NCBI GenBank assembly: GCA_964492495.1
Contig: CAZBKJ010000012.1
Location: 1 to 28,403 of the forward strand
DNA: 28,403 nt
Source of the DNA: CAZBKJ01 sp964492495
GTDB taxonomy: Bacteria > Patescibacteriota > Microgenomatia > UBA1400 > UBA12028
Reading direction: 5' to 3'
Shown here: piece after piece, positions 6,914-14,442 of the stretch
Position numbering within the stretch: the first letter of the stretch is position 1
Layout of the letters: each line of letters starts with the position of its first letter
The notes under the pieces: model-generated
The model's input: only the letters and a program-made list of their open reading frames with translations
What the model was told of the DNA's origin: nothing
Database searches by the model: none
Program-made: the position numbers and the translations under genes

Positions 6914-7972
6914 ATGGCAACAAAGTATTCATCAATCACCGTAAAAACAGGTGAGAAAATCGGACTTGTAAGCAATCTTTCTACAATGCTCAATGCGGGG
7001 ATTCCCATTTTGGAAGCAGTGAATTCGCTATTGGAAGATTCAAAGGGAAATGTCAAAACAATCCTTGAAACACTACGTGATGATTTGACTCAAGGTGAGA
7101 AAGTGCACGTTTCATTTTCCAAGTTTCCCAGAGTGTTTGATGGAATCACTATCAATCTTTTGAAAGCGTCCGAAGAAGCGGGAACACTCACCACAATCCT
7201 TCGAGATTTGAAAGACACGATTCGAAAACAAATGGAGTTTACCGATAAAATAAAATCCGCACTTACATATCCGGTGCTTATTTTATTTGTGTTTGCGGGG
7301 ATGCTTTTACTCATGCTTGTCGTTGTCGTGCCTAAAATTTCGTCTGTGTTTTTGCGCCTCAATGTCCCTTTGCCAATACCAACGCAGATTCTTATCTTCC
7401 TTTCCAATGCGCTACTAAAAAACACAGTACCATTTCTGTTGATACTAGGACTAATAGTCGGATCTATTGTGTTTATTTATAAACGCAATAAGATGCTCAT
7501 CTTGGGGCCATTTTTTCGCCTACCTCTGATCTCAAAACTCGTCATGGAAATAGACCTCACACGTTTTTCCCACAACATGTTTCTCCTTTTAAACTCCGGA
7601 CTTCCAATCATCAATGCCCTTGAGCTTTCGCAAGAAGTGGTGGTACGGCCAGAATTAAAGAGCCTGATCACCAAAGCAAAAGAAATGGTTTCTTCTGGGA
7701 AAAAGTTGTCTGAAGGGTTTAAGGGAAAACACAAAAACATTCCATCGATTATGGTAAAACTGATCGAAGTTGGAGACAAAACGGGGACACTTGATAAGTC
7801 CATGCAGGACGTTGCAGAGTATCTGGACTATGAAGTGACGAATACGCTCAAGTCGATAACTGTCGTTTTAGAGCCAATTATGCTTGTCTTAGTAGGTGTA
7901 TGTATTGGAGGCATGATGCTTGCAATTATTGCTCCAATTTATGGCCTTATTGGACAAGTTGGGGGTAGATAA
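6914..7972 (+). CDS. pilC: Type IV pilus inner-membrane platform protein PilC
   Basis: PilC (GspF family) is the polytopic platform that couples the PilB motor to pilin addition. The 352-residue protein has two T2SSF domains (about 20-140 and 220-345). The membrane segments are at about 116-140, 167-187 and 318-348, and the C-terminus shows the typical MMLAIIAPIYGLIGQ. It is somewhat shorter than the roughly 400 residues of Pseudomonas PilC, mainly at the N-terminus. The stop lies one base from the end of the convergent small gene at 7974. Confidence 0.93.
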   Translation: MATKYSSITVKTGEKIGLVSNLSTMLNAGIPILEAVNSLLEDSKGNVKTILETLRDDLTQGEKVHVSFSKFPRVFDGITINLLKASEEAGTLTTILRDLKDTIRKQMEFTDKIKSALTYPVLILFVFAGMLLLMLVVVVPKISSVFLRLNVPLPIPTQILIFLSNALLKNTVPFLLILGLIVGSIVFIYKRNKMLILGPFFRLPLISKLVMEIDLTRFSHNMFLLLNSGLPIINALELSQEVVVRPELKSLITKAKEMVSSGKKLSEGFKGKHKNIPSIMVKLIEVGDKTGTLDKSMQDVAEYLDYEVTNTLKSITVVLEPIMLVLVGVCIGGMMLAIIAPIYGLIGQVGGR

Positions 7973-7973
7973 G

Positions 7974-8159
7974 CTAGTCGCGGTTTACTTGATCTGTATA
8001 TATATCATCCAGGAGTCGTTTCCTTTCCTGGTAGGTGGGACTGGCTTCCTTTTTTGGTTTATCCGAAGTACCTTCGGGCGTAGTGCTAGTAGATTCTCTC
8101 TTTTTTTCAGAGGGGATATGAGAATTTCCTTCTGGATTCGATCCGGATGTATCAGACAT
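7974..8159 (-). CDS. Small hydrophilic protein downstream of the response regulator
   Basis: The 61-residue product (MSDTSG...) is rich in Ser, Thr, Pro, Glu and Lys and is probably disordered, with a helical C-terminal end (YQERKRLLDDIYTDQ). The start at 8159 is fixed by an excellent GGAGGTG ribosome site just upstream; an ATG four codons earlier would place that site inside the gene. It follows the response regulator by about 30 nt and is probably co-transcribed with it. Both genes are on the opposite strand inside the pilus cluster. Function unknown; a partner or modulator of the receiver is only a guess. Confidence 0.6.
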   Translation of the reverse strand: MSDTSGSNPEGNSHIPSEKKRESTSTTPEGTSDKPKKEASPTYQERKRLLDDIYTDQVNRD

Positions 8160-8189
8160 ACACACCTCCAATCTATGTTTTTGAAAAAA

Positions 8190-8561
8190 TTACCCTACCA
8201 ACTGCTTTATTTTACCAATCAGCACTTCTGGAGAGAAGTCACTTTTAACGATAAATCCGGAAGCTCCTTTTGATAAACCGTCTTTGACTGCTGGGTCATC
8301 ATGCAGGCTCGTAAAGAGGATAATTTTCCCATTTTTGTTTTTTGCAGGTTTGCAGCTGAGCTCTGAAAGGATGCCGATGCCGTCAATCTTTGGCATCATG
8401 ACATCCAGGAGAATAAGATCATACCCACCTTCTTGTATGAATTTAAGACCCTGCTCTCCGTCTGGTGCGACTACCACTTCATAGCCCTCTTCCGTCAAGG
8501 TATCATGAAAAAGTGTACGTACGCTCGCATCATCATCAACAATCAGGATTCTTTTTGCCAT
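8190..8561 (-). CDS. Single-domain response regulator (CheY-like)
   Basis: The 123-residue protein is a bare receiver domain. It has the acidic pocket DDD at 9-11, the phospho-acceptor Asp53 in LILLDVMMP, the conserved Thr/Ser at ILFTS and Lys at FIVKS. It has no DNA-binding output domain, so it should act by protein contacts, as CheY or PilG/PilH do. Its position between pilC and the prepilin genes suggests control of pilus function (inference). No histidine kinase is in the window. Its promoter TTGCAC-N17-TACACT ends 6 nt before the ATG, which predicts a leaderless mRNA. Confidence 0.9.
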   Translation of the reverse strand: MAKRILIVDDDASVRTLFHDTLTEEGYEVVVAPDGEQGLKFIQEGGYDLILLDVMMPKIDGIGILSELSCKPAKNKNGKIILFTSLHDDPAVKDGLSKGASGFIVKSDFSPEVLIGKIKQLVG

Positions 8562-8567
8562 GTGGGG

Positions 8568-8596
8568 AGTGTAGTATGAATACTATGAAAGTGCAA
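8568..8596 (-). promoter_or_regulatory. Response-regulator promoter with overlapping palindrome
   Basis: On the minus strand, TTGCAC (8591-8596) and TACACT (8568-8573) are 17 nt apart, and the ATG follows 6 nt after the -10. The perfect inverted repeat TAGTAT-GA-ATACTA (8572-8585) overlaps this promoter and also a TACTAT box (8581-8586) that could serve the divergent prepilin gene. It may be an operator shared by both genes. Confidence 0.55.
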
Positions 8597-8604
8597 GAGA
8601 TTTT

Positions 8605-9111
8605 ATGTCAACAGTAAAGAGTATTCGTGATTTTTCCAATGGCTTTACGTTGGTTGAGGTTCTTGTTGTGGGAGGAATTATTGCGGTGCTTTTAGCCCTT
8701 GGGTCTTCAAATATCTTAAATTTCCAGCGCAGGTCACATCTTCGGACAACGACCTCAACATTTATTGCGGATTTGAATCGACAGCGATTTCGCGCTATGA
8801 GTGGAGACACACAAGGCAGGAGTACGATTGATTCATATGGAGTATATCTAGGAACGAATACATACGTGTTGTTTCATGGAACGACATACAGTGCTGGAAA
8901 TAGTGACAATGTCACCATACCATTTGAATCTCCGGTCACATTACAAAGCACCACTTTTCCAGGTTCAACTGTCATTTTTACCAAGGGCAGTGGGGAAATT
9001 TCCGGGTTTAATCCTGCACAAAATACGATTACGCTACTAAATACGAGTAGTAATGAAACACTCACAATCACTCTCAATCAATATGGCACGATTACATCAG
9101 GCTCTCAGTAG
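8605..9111 (+). CDS. Prepilin-like protein (GspH/FimT type minor pilin)
   Basis: The 168-residue protein has a class III prepilin signal: a short basic leader, then GFTLVEVLVVGGIIAVLLALG at about residue 13. Gly is at -1 and Glu at +5 of the processed protein. PilD-type peptidase would cut after Gly, and the hydrophobic helix would pack into the pilus. The later part is a beta-rich globular domain ending in ITLNQYGTI, which resembles the GspH/FimT C-terminal strand. It is the first of four prepilin-like genes in a row; the next starts one base after its stop, so they are translationally coupled. Confidence 0.85.
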   Translation: MSTVKSIRDFSNGFTLVEVLVVGGIIAVLLALGSSNILNFQRRSHLRTTTSTFIADLNRQRFRAMSGDTQGRSTIDSYGVYLGTNTYVLFHGTTYSAGNSDNVTIPFESPVTLQSTTFPGSTVIFTKGSGEISGFNPAQNTITLLNTSSNETLTITLNQYGTITSGSQ

Positions 9112-9112
9112 A

Positions 9113-10216
9113 ATGAATAGATATATTCATGATAGAAGAGGAGTTTCACTCATAGAACTTCTGCTTGCTGTGGGTCTTGCTGCTCTAGTTTTACCGGCTG
9201 TTCTTACAGGTTTTGTCACATCACGGCAAGGAAAAGTACAAGAACAGTCACGCAGTGAGGCAAGTATTTGGTTAACGGAAACAACTGAGTCAGTTCGTAG
9301 TGTCAGGGAGCGTGGTTGGACTTCATTTGCGGTCAACGGCACATATCATCCAGTGATAGCCAATGGTCAGTGGACGCTCGCATCTGGTTCACAATCTGCA
9401 GGAGGCTATACACGTAGCGTCGAGATTTCAGATGTCATGCGCGATGACAACGGAGTGATTGTCACCAGTGGTGGAACGATCGATCCATCGACAAAGCAAG
9501 CGGTCATTACCGTCTCTTGGACAAATCCATATGCATCCTCAGTAAGCTCTTCTCTCTTTTTGACACGGTACTTAGAAAACCTCACGTATGATCAAACCAG
9601 TCTTTCCGATTTTGATGGAGGAACAAAAATACAGGTAGATAGCAACGGAACAAACGGTGGGCAACTGCAACTTTCAGCAAACAATAGAGGACAGTGGTGT
9701 CAGCCGAATTTATCGCTTTCTTCCCTTGATCTGCCTGGGGTTCCAAATGCGGTTGCTGCAATAGAAGGCCATGTCTATGCCTCCACAGGTCAGGTTGCGC
9801 AAGCTTCAGAAACGTCATTTGCACATGTAGTGGTTAATAATACAAATCCACCTACGTCACAACTGGCAGGTAGTATCAAAGGATATAAATCCAATGCCGT
9901 TTTTGGGGAAAGTTCTTGGGCGTATCTTGCGACATCAGATAACTCTCGAGAGATTGTTATTATCGACCTCAATGCAATGGATGATCCGGTGAATAAAATC
10001 TATACACAGTCAGGATATTTTAATACACCAGGCAGTTCGACAGATGCGGACACAGTTTTTGTTCATAACAATAGAGGATACATGACATCAGGGCAGTATT
10101 TGTATGTTTTTGACCTTGCCAGTAAAACTGGTTCCAGGTCTCAGATAGGATCACGAATTTCGTTTGCAAATAGCGGTGACACAGCTGGAGACATTTACGT
10201 CCGCACCGTCGGTTAA
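9113..10216 (+). CDS. Prepilin with large repeat domain, 5' part before an in-frame TAA
   Basis: The ATG at 9113 follows the preceding stop by one base. The 367-residue product has a prepilin signal RGVSLIELLLAVGLAALVLP, a pilin-like region (to about residue 165) and then a beta-rich segment with propeller-like repeats (ASTGQVAQ..., YLATSDNSREIVIIDL, YLYVFDLASKTGS). It ends abruptly at GDIYVRTVG with TAA at 10214-10216. The same frame stays open on the other side of this stop to 11161 and continues the same kind of repeat. The natural product is therefore probably one protein of about 680 residues, interrupted by a nonsense codon. Upstream in-frame ATGs at 9053 and 9083 overlap the previous gene and are less likely starts. 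Role: possible minor-pilin adhesin at the pilus tip (inference). Confidence 0.75.
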   Translation: MNRYIHDRRGVSLIELLLAVGLAALVLPAVLTGFVTSRQGKVQEQSRSEASIWLTETTESVRSVRERGWTSFAVNGTYHPVIANGQWTLASGSQSAGGYTRSVEISDVMRDDNGVIVTSGGTIDPSTKQAVITVSWTNPYASSVSSSLFLTRYLENLTYDQTSLSDFDGGTKIQVDSNGTNGGQLQLSANNRGQWCQPNLSLSSLDLPGVPNAVAAIEGHVYASTGQVAQASETSFAHVVVNNTNPPTSQLAGSIKGYKSNAVFGESSWAYLATSDNSREIVIIDLNAMDDPVNKIYTQSGYFNTPGSSTDADTVFVHNNRGYMTSGQYLYVFDLASKTGSRSQIGSRISFANSGDTAGDIYVRTVG

Positions 10217-10228
10217 ATTACGTATGTT

Positions 10229-11161
10229 TTGGTGGCTGTGCAGGGAAGCACTCCAGAAGAAATTAAAATAAATAAAGTCACGAATCATAATGTATATACT
10301 CAGTGGCGTGTATTAGGAACTATTAATATCGAGCCAAATAACTGTAGCGCGCTTGAATCTGGTCAAGCAGTTTACGTAAAACCTGATGGATCACGAGCAT
10401 ATATATCATCGGTGAACGATACAAGTTTCAAAGAGTTCTTCACGATCAATACATCCAATAAATCAAGTTTGTCATTGGTTGGTGGCTATGCCTCAAATCC
10501 TCCATGCACAAATGGTGGAGGCTATGAAGCAGGTGGGATGGATCCAAGACAGTCCGTCGTCGTTTCTCTTGCTGAGAATAGGGCAATCGTCGTAGGCGTT
10601 GATGCTATCGGAGGTGAGAATTCGGAGGAGTATCAGGTGCTTGATCTTGCGAATGAAGGAACCCCAACAAAATGTGGTGGAATGAATGTCGATCAAGGGA
10701 TTTATGGAATCGCTTCCGTCAAAGAGCTCGATGGTGACGCATACTCATATATTATTACGGGGGATGGAGCCTCGGAGCTCAAAATTATCCAAGGTGGTCC
10801 GGATGGAAACTTCCAAGAGGCAGGAAGCTATGAGTCAGCAACGTTTGATGCAGGATATCAAACCGCTTTCAATCGGTACTCTGCATCATCAAATGTACCT
10901 GCAAACACAGAATTGAAATATCAGTTTGCGGTCGCAGACCCCGTGAGCGGTTCGTGTTCAGGTGTCGCATTTTCCTACACTGGTCCCGATGGGAGCCCGA
11001 CAAGTTACTACACTGCAACTTCGAGCGCATTGTTCCTAAACAATGATGGAGCTGGTTATGAAAATCCAGGTCGATGTATGCGCTACAAAGCATTTTTTTC
11101 GACGACTAACTACAACACATCACCGACCTTGTCAGATATGACGGTGAACTATTCACCATAA
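10229..11161 (+). pseudogene. Continuation of the interrupted prepilin/propeller protein
   Basis: This is the same reading frame as the gene ending at 10216, resuming right after the TAA. It first continues the propeller-like repeats (VYVKPDGSRAYISS, YQVLDLANEG, YSYIITGD). It then has a C-terminal beta-sandwich-like domain of about 100 residues, with SATFDAGYQTAFNRY and RCMRYKAFFSTTNY and two cysteines. It has no signal peptide, no pilin helix and no ribosome site; the only nearby start codons are non-ATG (TTG at 10229). It is therefore unlikely to be made as a separate protein. It would be expressed only by stop readthrough, by reinitiation, or if the TAA is a sequencing error or a strain-specific mutation. 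Confidence 0.65.
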
Positions 11162-11189
11162 GGAAACTACACACCTGGAATCTATTCGT

Positions 11190-11735
11190 ATGCATCGTGA
11201 TACAGCAAAAAAAAATACCATTCATTCGTCACTGACGCGTTTCTCTTTTTCCTCAAAGAAGGGATTCACATTGGTTGAGATGCTTTTGTATATGGGACTT
11301 GTTTCTATTTTCCTTTTGGTGTTAACAGATCTTATTACGGCAACACTAGACGTACGGGTCGAGTCTACGGCAGTCTCCGCTGTCATAACTGATGGAGAGT
11401 TTATCAAGAATCGGATGACCTACGATTTTCGCCGTGCGACAGCACTTGTGCTCCCGGCGACGACTGGTGTTAGCGAGGCAACACTGCGTCTCACGATTGC
11501 AGGAGCGACATATGACTATGCGCTGCAAGGAAGCAATCTTACTATTACAGTTGGAGGAGCTTTAGAGCAACTCAATAGTCCCTCGACAGCGATCTCCAAT
11601 CTTTCGTTTACCCGCATTGGCAATGGGGTTGCAACCGATACCGTTCAAGTGTCATATGACAGCTCGAGTACATCGATTGTACGTGGTCAGACCGCAGAGA
11701 CACGGACGTACGCATTTACACTCGGATGTAGATAA
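11190..11735 (+). CDS. Prepilin-like protein (GspJ/PilW-like minor pilin)
   Basis: The 181-residue protein has a long basic leader followed by the prepilin signal KKGFTLVEMLLYMGLVSIFLL (about residues 24-44). The rest is a beta-rich domain with TATLDVRVESTAVSAVITDGEF and a C-terminal TRTYAFTLGC. The LLYMGLVSIFLL helix and the following heptad-like region resemble GspJ/PilW minor pilins. It sits in the same operon, ending 2 nt before the PilX-like gene. The start lacks a clear ribosome site. Confidence 0.8.
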   Translation: MHRDTAKKNTIHSSLTRFSFSSKKGFTLVEMLLYMGLVSIFLLVLTDLITATLDVRVESTAVSAVITDGEFIKNRMTYDFRRATALVLPATTGVSEATLRLTIAGATYDYALQGSNLTITVGGALEQLNSPSTAISNLSFTRIGNGVATDTVQVSYDSSSTSIVRGQTAETRTYAFTLGCR

Positions 11736-11737
11736 AC

Positions 11738-12127
11738 ATGAAAAAAAGGTATCGTGACAATCAGTCTGGTCATGCACTCGTGATCCTACTTGTCTTTGTC
11801 ACAGTTGCTCTGTCAGTCTCGTTGGCAGCAGCAACGCTTTCAGCGTACTCAATTACAAACGCAAGTAATATGCAAATTTCCTTACTTGCTCGTAACGTGG
11901 CAGAAAGTGGCATGGAGAATGCGCTACTGCGACTGCTTCGGGATCCTTCGTACGTTGGAGAAACACTCACGAGCACAGAGGGGACAGCGGTGGTCACGGT
12001 AACAGGGACGACGACCAAGACAATTACCTCAGTGGGTACCGTTGGAAATTTCAAACACACTGTTGCGGTGACTGCCTCATATACAAATGGAATCTTAAGC
12101 ATTGTGTCGTGGAATGATGTATTCTAG
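11738..12127 (+). CDS. PilX-like minor pilin
   Basis: The 129-residue protein begins with a short basic leader and the non-standard prepilin-like segment QSGHALVILLVFVTVALSVSLA. It then has a helix with NVAESGMENALLRLL, typical of PilX N-terminal proteins. The usual Glu+5 after the Gly is absent, as is common in this family. The remaining part is a Thr/Val-rich beta domain. It lies 2 nt after the GspJ-like gene and 14 nt before the assembly protein. PilX-type proteins are minor components that influence pilus assembly and adhesion. Confidence 0.75.
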   Translation: MKKRYRDNQSGHALVILLVFVTVALSVSLAAATLSAYSITNASNMQISLLARNVAESGMENALLRLLRDPSYVGETLTSTEGTAVVTVTGTTTKTITSVGTVGNFKHTVAVTASYTNGILSIVSWNDVF

Positions 12128-12141
12128 AACTACACGCGTGT

Positions 12142-13227
12142 ATGACAAAACAAATTGCCCCATTACCAGTTATTGTATTTATAGATCCTACGAAACTTAC
12201 CTTGTTCTCCCAAAATGCACTCGGAGGAATCAATGTCGCACTTCCAGCTGGGTGCATAAAAAACATGGAAATAGTTGACAGTGAATCACTGCTGAAATCT
12301 GTCTGTGATGTTGTTGAAGCTCAAAAACTCAAAGGTTCGATTTTTTTGTTTGTTCTTTCTTCGACGCTGTATTTTGAAAAGAAAATACTACTGGTATCAC
12401 AAGAAAAAATTTCAGAAGAGATTAAGAAAATTTCTCACTCTGTGCCTTTTGAAAGAGTCGCTACAAAAGAATTCAAAATTCCAGAAGGATTATTGTTTAT
12501 TTCTGCGAATCGAGATTTTTTTGATACGTTGAGACAGGCATTTATGCGAACAGACTCGCAGGTTGCAGGTATCATTCCGCAATATGTACTGTCTCTCTAT
12601 TCCACTCGCGGGACACTGGATCAGGCAACTGTTGCGGTACTTCTTTCAAAGTTTGATTCGCTCAAAGAACATACCTTAGTCGCAAGTGCCGTGCAGATAA
12701 AAACACTCCAACAACAGGAAGAGTATATTTCCTCACACTATTCAGGGGCAGTAATTGCTGCCTTTATCATTTTCTTAGTACTCGTTTTTGGTGTCACAGG
12801 ATTTATTTTGCGACGGCAGGCAACATCTGTGAAGAAAACGCCTATTGCTCCACCATCGGGGGAAGTTGTAGCGACGCCTTCAGCTGCCTCGGCAGCCGCC
12901 ACATTGTTACCGGTAGTGCCAGCAGAGACACAAACAAATGCACCAAAAACGGCACGTATTGAACTCATCTCAACAGGTCAGTCCGCAAGTGTCTCTTCTG
13001 CGCTTTCAGCAAAACTTGCGCAATCAAATTTTGAAGACATTAGTTCTGTGGTGCGAACAGAAATCACGGTAGAACGACCACTCATGTTGTATTCCGCGAC
13101 ACTCCCAGCCGCCATTCGATTACAGATCCTTGATATTGCAAAAAGTATTCTCCCGACAATTACCACACAGGAAACATCTGATCTTGAGGTGGACGTGTCA
13201 ATTATTATTACAAATCCAACACAATAA
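12142..13227 (+). CDS. Pilus-locus bitopic membrane protein with C-terminal LytR_C-like domain
   Basis: The 361-residue protein has a cytoplasmic N-terminal domain (1-200) resembling a reduced PilM/PilN-type assembly domain, a single membrane helix (about 202-224) and a low-complexity Ala/Pro/Thr linker (230-268). The C-terminal domain (271-357) has the pattern IELISTGQSASVSSALSAKL and a final DVSIII strand, like the LytR_C (LytR/CpsA/Psr C-terminal) fold. It is in the operon position where pilM/N/O genes normally sit, so it may be a compact inner-membrane assembly protein reaching the cell wall. The PilM/N link is an inference from context and weak sequence similarity; the LytR_C call is by pattern only. 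Confidence 0.5.
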   Translation: MTKQIAPLPVIVFIDPTKLTLFSQNALGGINVALPAGCIKNMEIVDSESLLKSVCDVVEAQKLKGSIFLFVLSSTLYFEKKILLVSQEKISEEIKKISHSVPFERVATKEFKIPEGLLFISANRDFFDTLRQAFMRTDSQVAGIIPQYVLSLYSTRGTLDQATVAVLLSKFDSLKEHTLVASAVQIKTLQQQEEYISSHYSGAVIAAFIIFLVLVFGVTGFILRRQATSVKKTPIAPPSGEVVATPSAASAAATLLPVVPAETQTNAPKTARIELISTGQSASVSSALSAKLAQSNFEDISSVVRTEITVERPLMLYSATLPAAIRLQILDIAKSILPTITTQETSDLEVDVSIIITNPTQ

Positions 13228-13236
13228 AGAGGGGTG

Positions 13237-13265
13237 TTGACAACGGTTTTTTTTCAGACTACGCT
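13237..13265 (+). promoter_or_regulatory. Strong promoter of the major pilin
   Basis: TTGACA (13237-13242), a 17-nt spacer and TACGCT (13260-13265). Only 8 nt separate the -10 from the ATG, so the mRNA should be leaderless or nearly so; no ribosome site is present. The text around the -10 matches that of the promoter at 606-635. Confidence 0.75.
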
Positions 13266-13273
13266 GAATATAT

Positions 13274-13741
13274 ATGAAAACACATAATTCTTTTTCTCTC
13301 ATTTCCCGCAAGGGTTTTACATTGATCGAACTGTTGGTTGTGATCGGTGTATTGGCTGTGCTTTTGGCAATCGTTTTGGTTGCGATCAACCCAGCACGCC
13401 AATTCTCACAAGCAAATAACACAAAGCGATCAAGTGATGTATCTGCCATTTTGAATGCAGTCACACAATACGCAGCAGACAACAGAGGAACATTGCCAAC
13501 AGGTATTACAACATCCTCGCAAGCAATCACCGATGCAGCAGCCAATATCTGTGCAGCATTGGTTCCAACATACATCGCTGCACTCCCAGTTGATCCATTG
13601 ACCAATAACGGAACACCAATCGCAACCTGTTCAGGAACGTATGCGACAGGATACACGATTGTTCGAAGTGCATCTGATAACCGAATCACCGTTACAGCAC
13701 CAGCTGCTGAACTTGGAGCCGCTATCAGTGTAACCAGGTAA
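13274..13741 (+). CDS. pilA: Type IV pilin, probable major subunit
   Basis: The 155-residue protein has a classic prepilin signal: basic leader, then RKGFTLIELLVVIGVLAVLL (residues 13-32) with Gly at -1 and Glu at +5. The segment AINPARQFSQANNTKRSSDV is typical of pilins in this group. The globular part has two cysteines (C94 and C120 by count) that could form the C-terminal disulfide loop. Its own consensus promoter and strong terminator, and a position at the end of the cluster, fit the most abundant pilin. It could instead be a GspG-like pseudopilin, but a pilus locus with pilB and pilC makes pilin more likely. Confidence 0.85.
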   Translation: MKTHNSFSLISRKGFTLIELLVVIGVLAVLLAIVLVAINPARQFSQANNTKRSSDVSAILNAVTQYAADNRGTLPTGITTSSQAITDAAANICAALVPTYIAALPVDPLTNNGTPIATCSGTYATGYTIVRSASDNRITVTAPAAELGAAISVTR

Positions 13742-13756
13742 CACTAAAATTGAAAT

Positions 13757-13791
13757 AAAAAAAGCCCTCCGCTCTAAACGGGGGGCTTTTT
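13757..13791. terminator. Bidirectional terminator between pilin and hsp20
   Basis: A strong GC stem (AAAAAGCCCTCCG with CGGGGGGCTTTTT, loop around CTCTAAA) is flanked by A-rich and T-rich runs on both sides. It can therefore end the pilin transcript on the plus strand and the hsp20 transcript on the minus strand. Confidence 0.9.
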
Positions 13792-13811
13792 GTTTGGTTT
13801 CGAAAAAACTA

Positions 13812-14207
13812 TTACGACACCTTAATTTTTCGTGGTTGGGCTTTTGCTGACTTTGCAAAAGTAAGATGCAAAATACCGTGCTCCACCTTGGTTGAAGGGT
13901 CACTTGATGCATCAACATCAGTGGGGATAGAGAACTGGTACGAGAATGCAGTCTGAGAGCGACGGAAGTATTTTTTTCCTTCTTTCTCCTCTTTCTTGCT
14001 TTCCGCTACGATGCGAACAACACCTTTCTCAAAGGTAATATCAATATCTTTTGGATCAATGCCTGGAACAGAAGCTTCTATATAGACATTTTTTTCATCT
14101 TCTGCCACAGAGAGCCCTGATGGCATGTTGCTTAAAAACGTCCAGTCATCATTCTCATCCATAAGAGTAGGCATTGAGAGAAAAGAACGGGGAATAAGAT
14201 ATGACAT
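13812..14207 (-). CDS. Small heat-shock protein, Hsp20/alpha-crystallin family
   Basis: The 131-residue protein has the alpha-crystallin domain at about 31-128 (GLSVAEDEKNVYIEASVPG..., IDITFEKGVVRIVAE, then KVEHGILHLTFAK). It ends in a short tail with PRKIKVS that contains the I-x-I/V-like anchor. Hsp20 proteins bind unfolding proteins as ATP-independent holdases. AAGGAGGA lies just before the ATG. The promoter (14323-14351) is overlapped and flanked by two CIRCE-like dyads, so heat-shock control by an HrcA-type repressor is likely. The predicted leader is about 108 nt and holds a long inverted repeat. Confidence 0.93.
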   Translation of the reverse strand: MSYLIPRSFLSMPTLMDENDDWTFLSNMPSGLSVAEDEKNVYIEASVPGIDPKDIDITFEKGVVRIVAESKKEEKEGKKYFRRSQTAFSYQFSIPTDVDASSDPSTKVEHGILHLTFAKSAKAQPRKIKVS

Positions 14208-14250
14208 ACGATCCTCCTTATAAAAATAGATAGATAGTCTTCAACAAGGC

Positions 14251-14305
14251 TCATCCCAGATTTTAGTGATATCCACTCCTGTACGCAGAAATCATTCTGG
14301 GACGA
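14251..14305 (-). repeat. Inverted repeat in the hsp20 leader
   Basis: TCATCCCAGA (14251-14260) and TCTGGGACGA (14296-14305) pair over 9 of 10 positions. They enclose AGTG/CACT and CAGAA/TTCTG stems. The arms resemble the TCATCC-type arms of the repeat family in this window. The hairpin lies in the 5' leader of hsp20, about 45-100 nt before the start codon. Confidence 0.55.
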
Positions 14306-14314
14306 CCGGTTGAA

Positions 14315-14341
14315 TTAGCAATAAAATATCATGAGTGCCAA
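14315..14341. promoter_or_regulatory. CIRCE element 1 (HrcA operator) of hsp20
   Basis: TTAGCAATA-N9-GAGTGCCAA on the plus strand. Against the CIRCE consensus TTAGCACTC-N9-GAGTGCTAA it matches 15 of 18 positions with the exact 9-nt spacing. It overlaps the spacer and -10 of the hsp20 promoter. Confidence 0.75.
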
Positions 14342-14351
14342 ATGGTGTCAA
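14323..14351 (-). promoter_or_regulatory. hsp20 promoter
   Basis: On the minus strand, TTGACA (14346-14351), a 17-nt spacer and TATTTT (14323-14328). The start would be near 14316. It lies between and over two CIRCE-like dyads. Confidence 0.7.
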
Positions 14352-14375
14352 GCAGTCAAAATTGGAGACTGCTAA
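14349..14375. promoter_or_regulatory. CIRCE-like element 2 of hsp20
   Basis: CAAGCAGTC-N9-GACTGCTAA; the core AGCAGTC/GACTGCT is a perfect 7-bp dyad with a 9-nt spacer. It matches 14 of 18 CIRCE positions; the C-to-G change in one arm is mirrored in the other. It abuts and slightly overlaps the hsp20 -35 box. Confidence 0.6.
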
Positions 14376-14442
14376 GTCGTTTGTTCCACAAGAAAGCCAT
14401 GCAGAATATGGTAGGATAAAGAAAAAAGGAGCACTATTTTGT

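Noticed and set aside
9113..11161. Alternative genetic code explaining the internal stop
   Set aside because: The stop is TAA, not TGA, and TAA is used as a normal terminator by other genes here such as rpsA and pilC.
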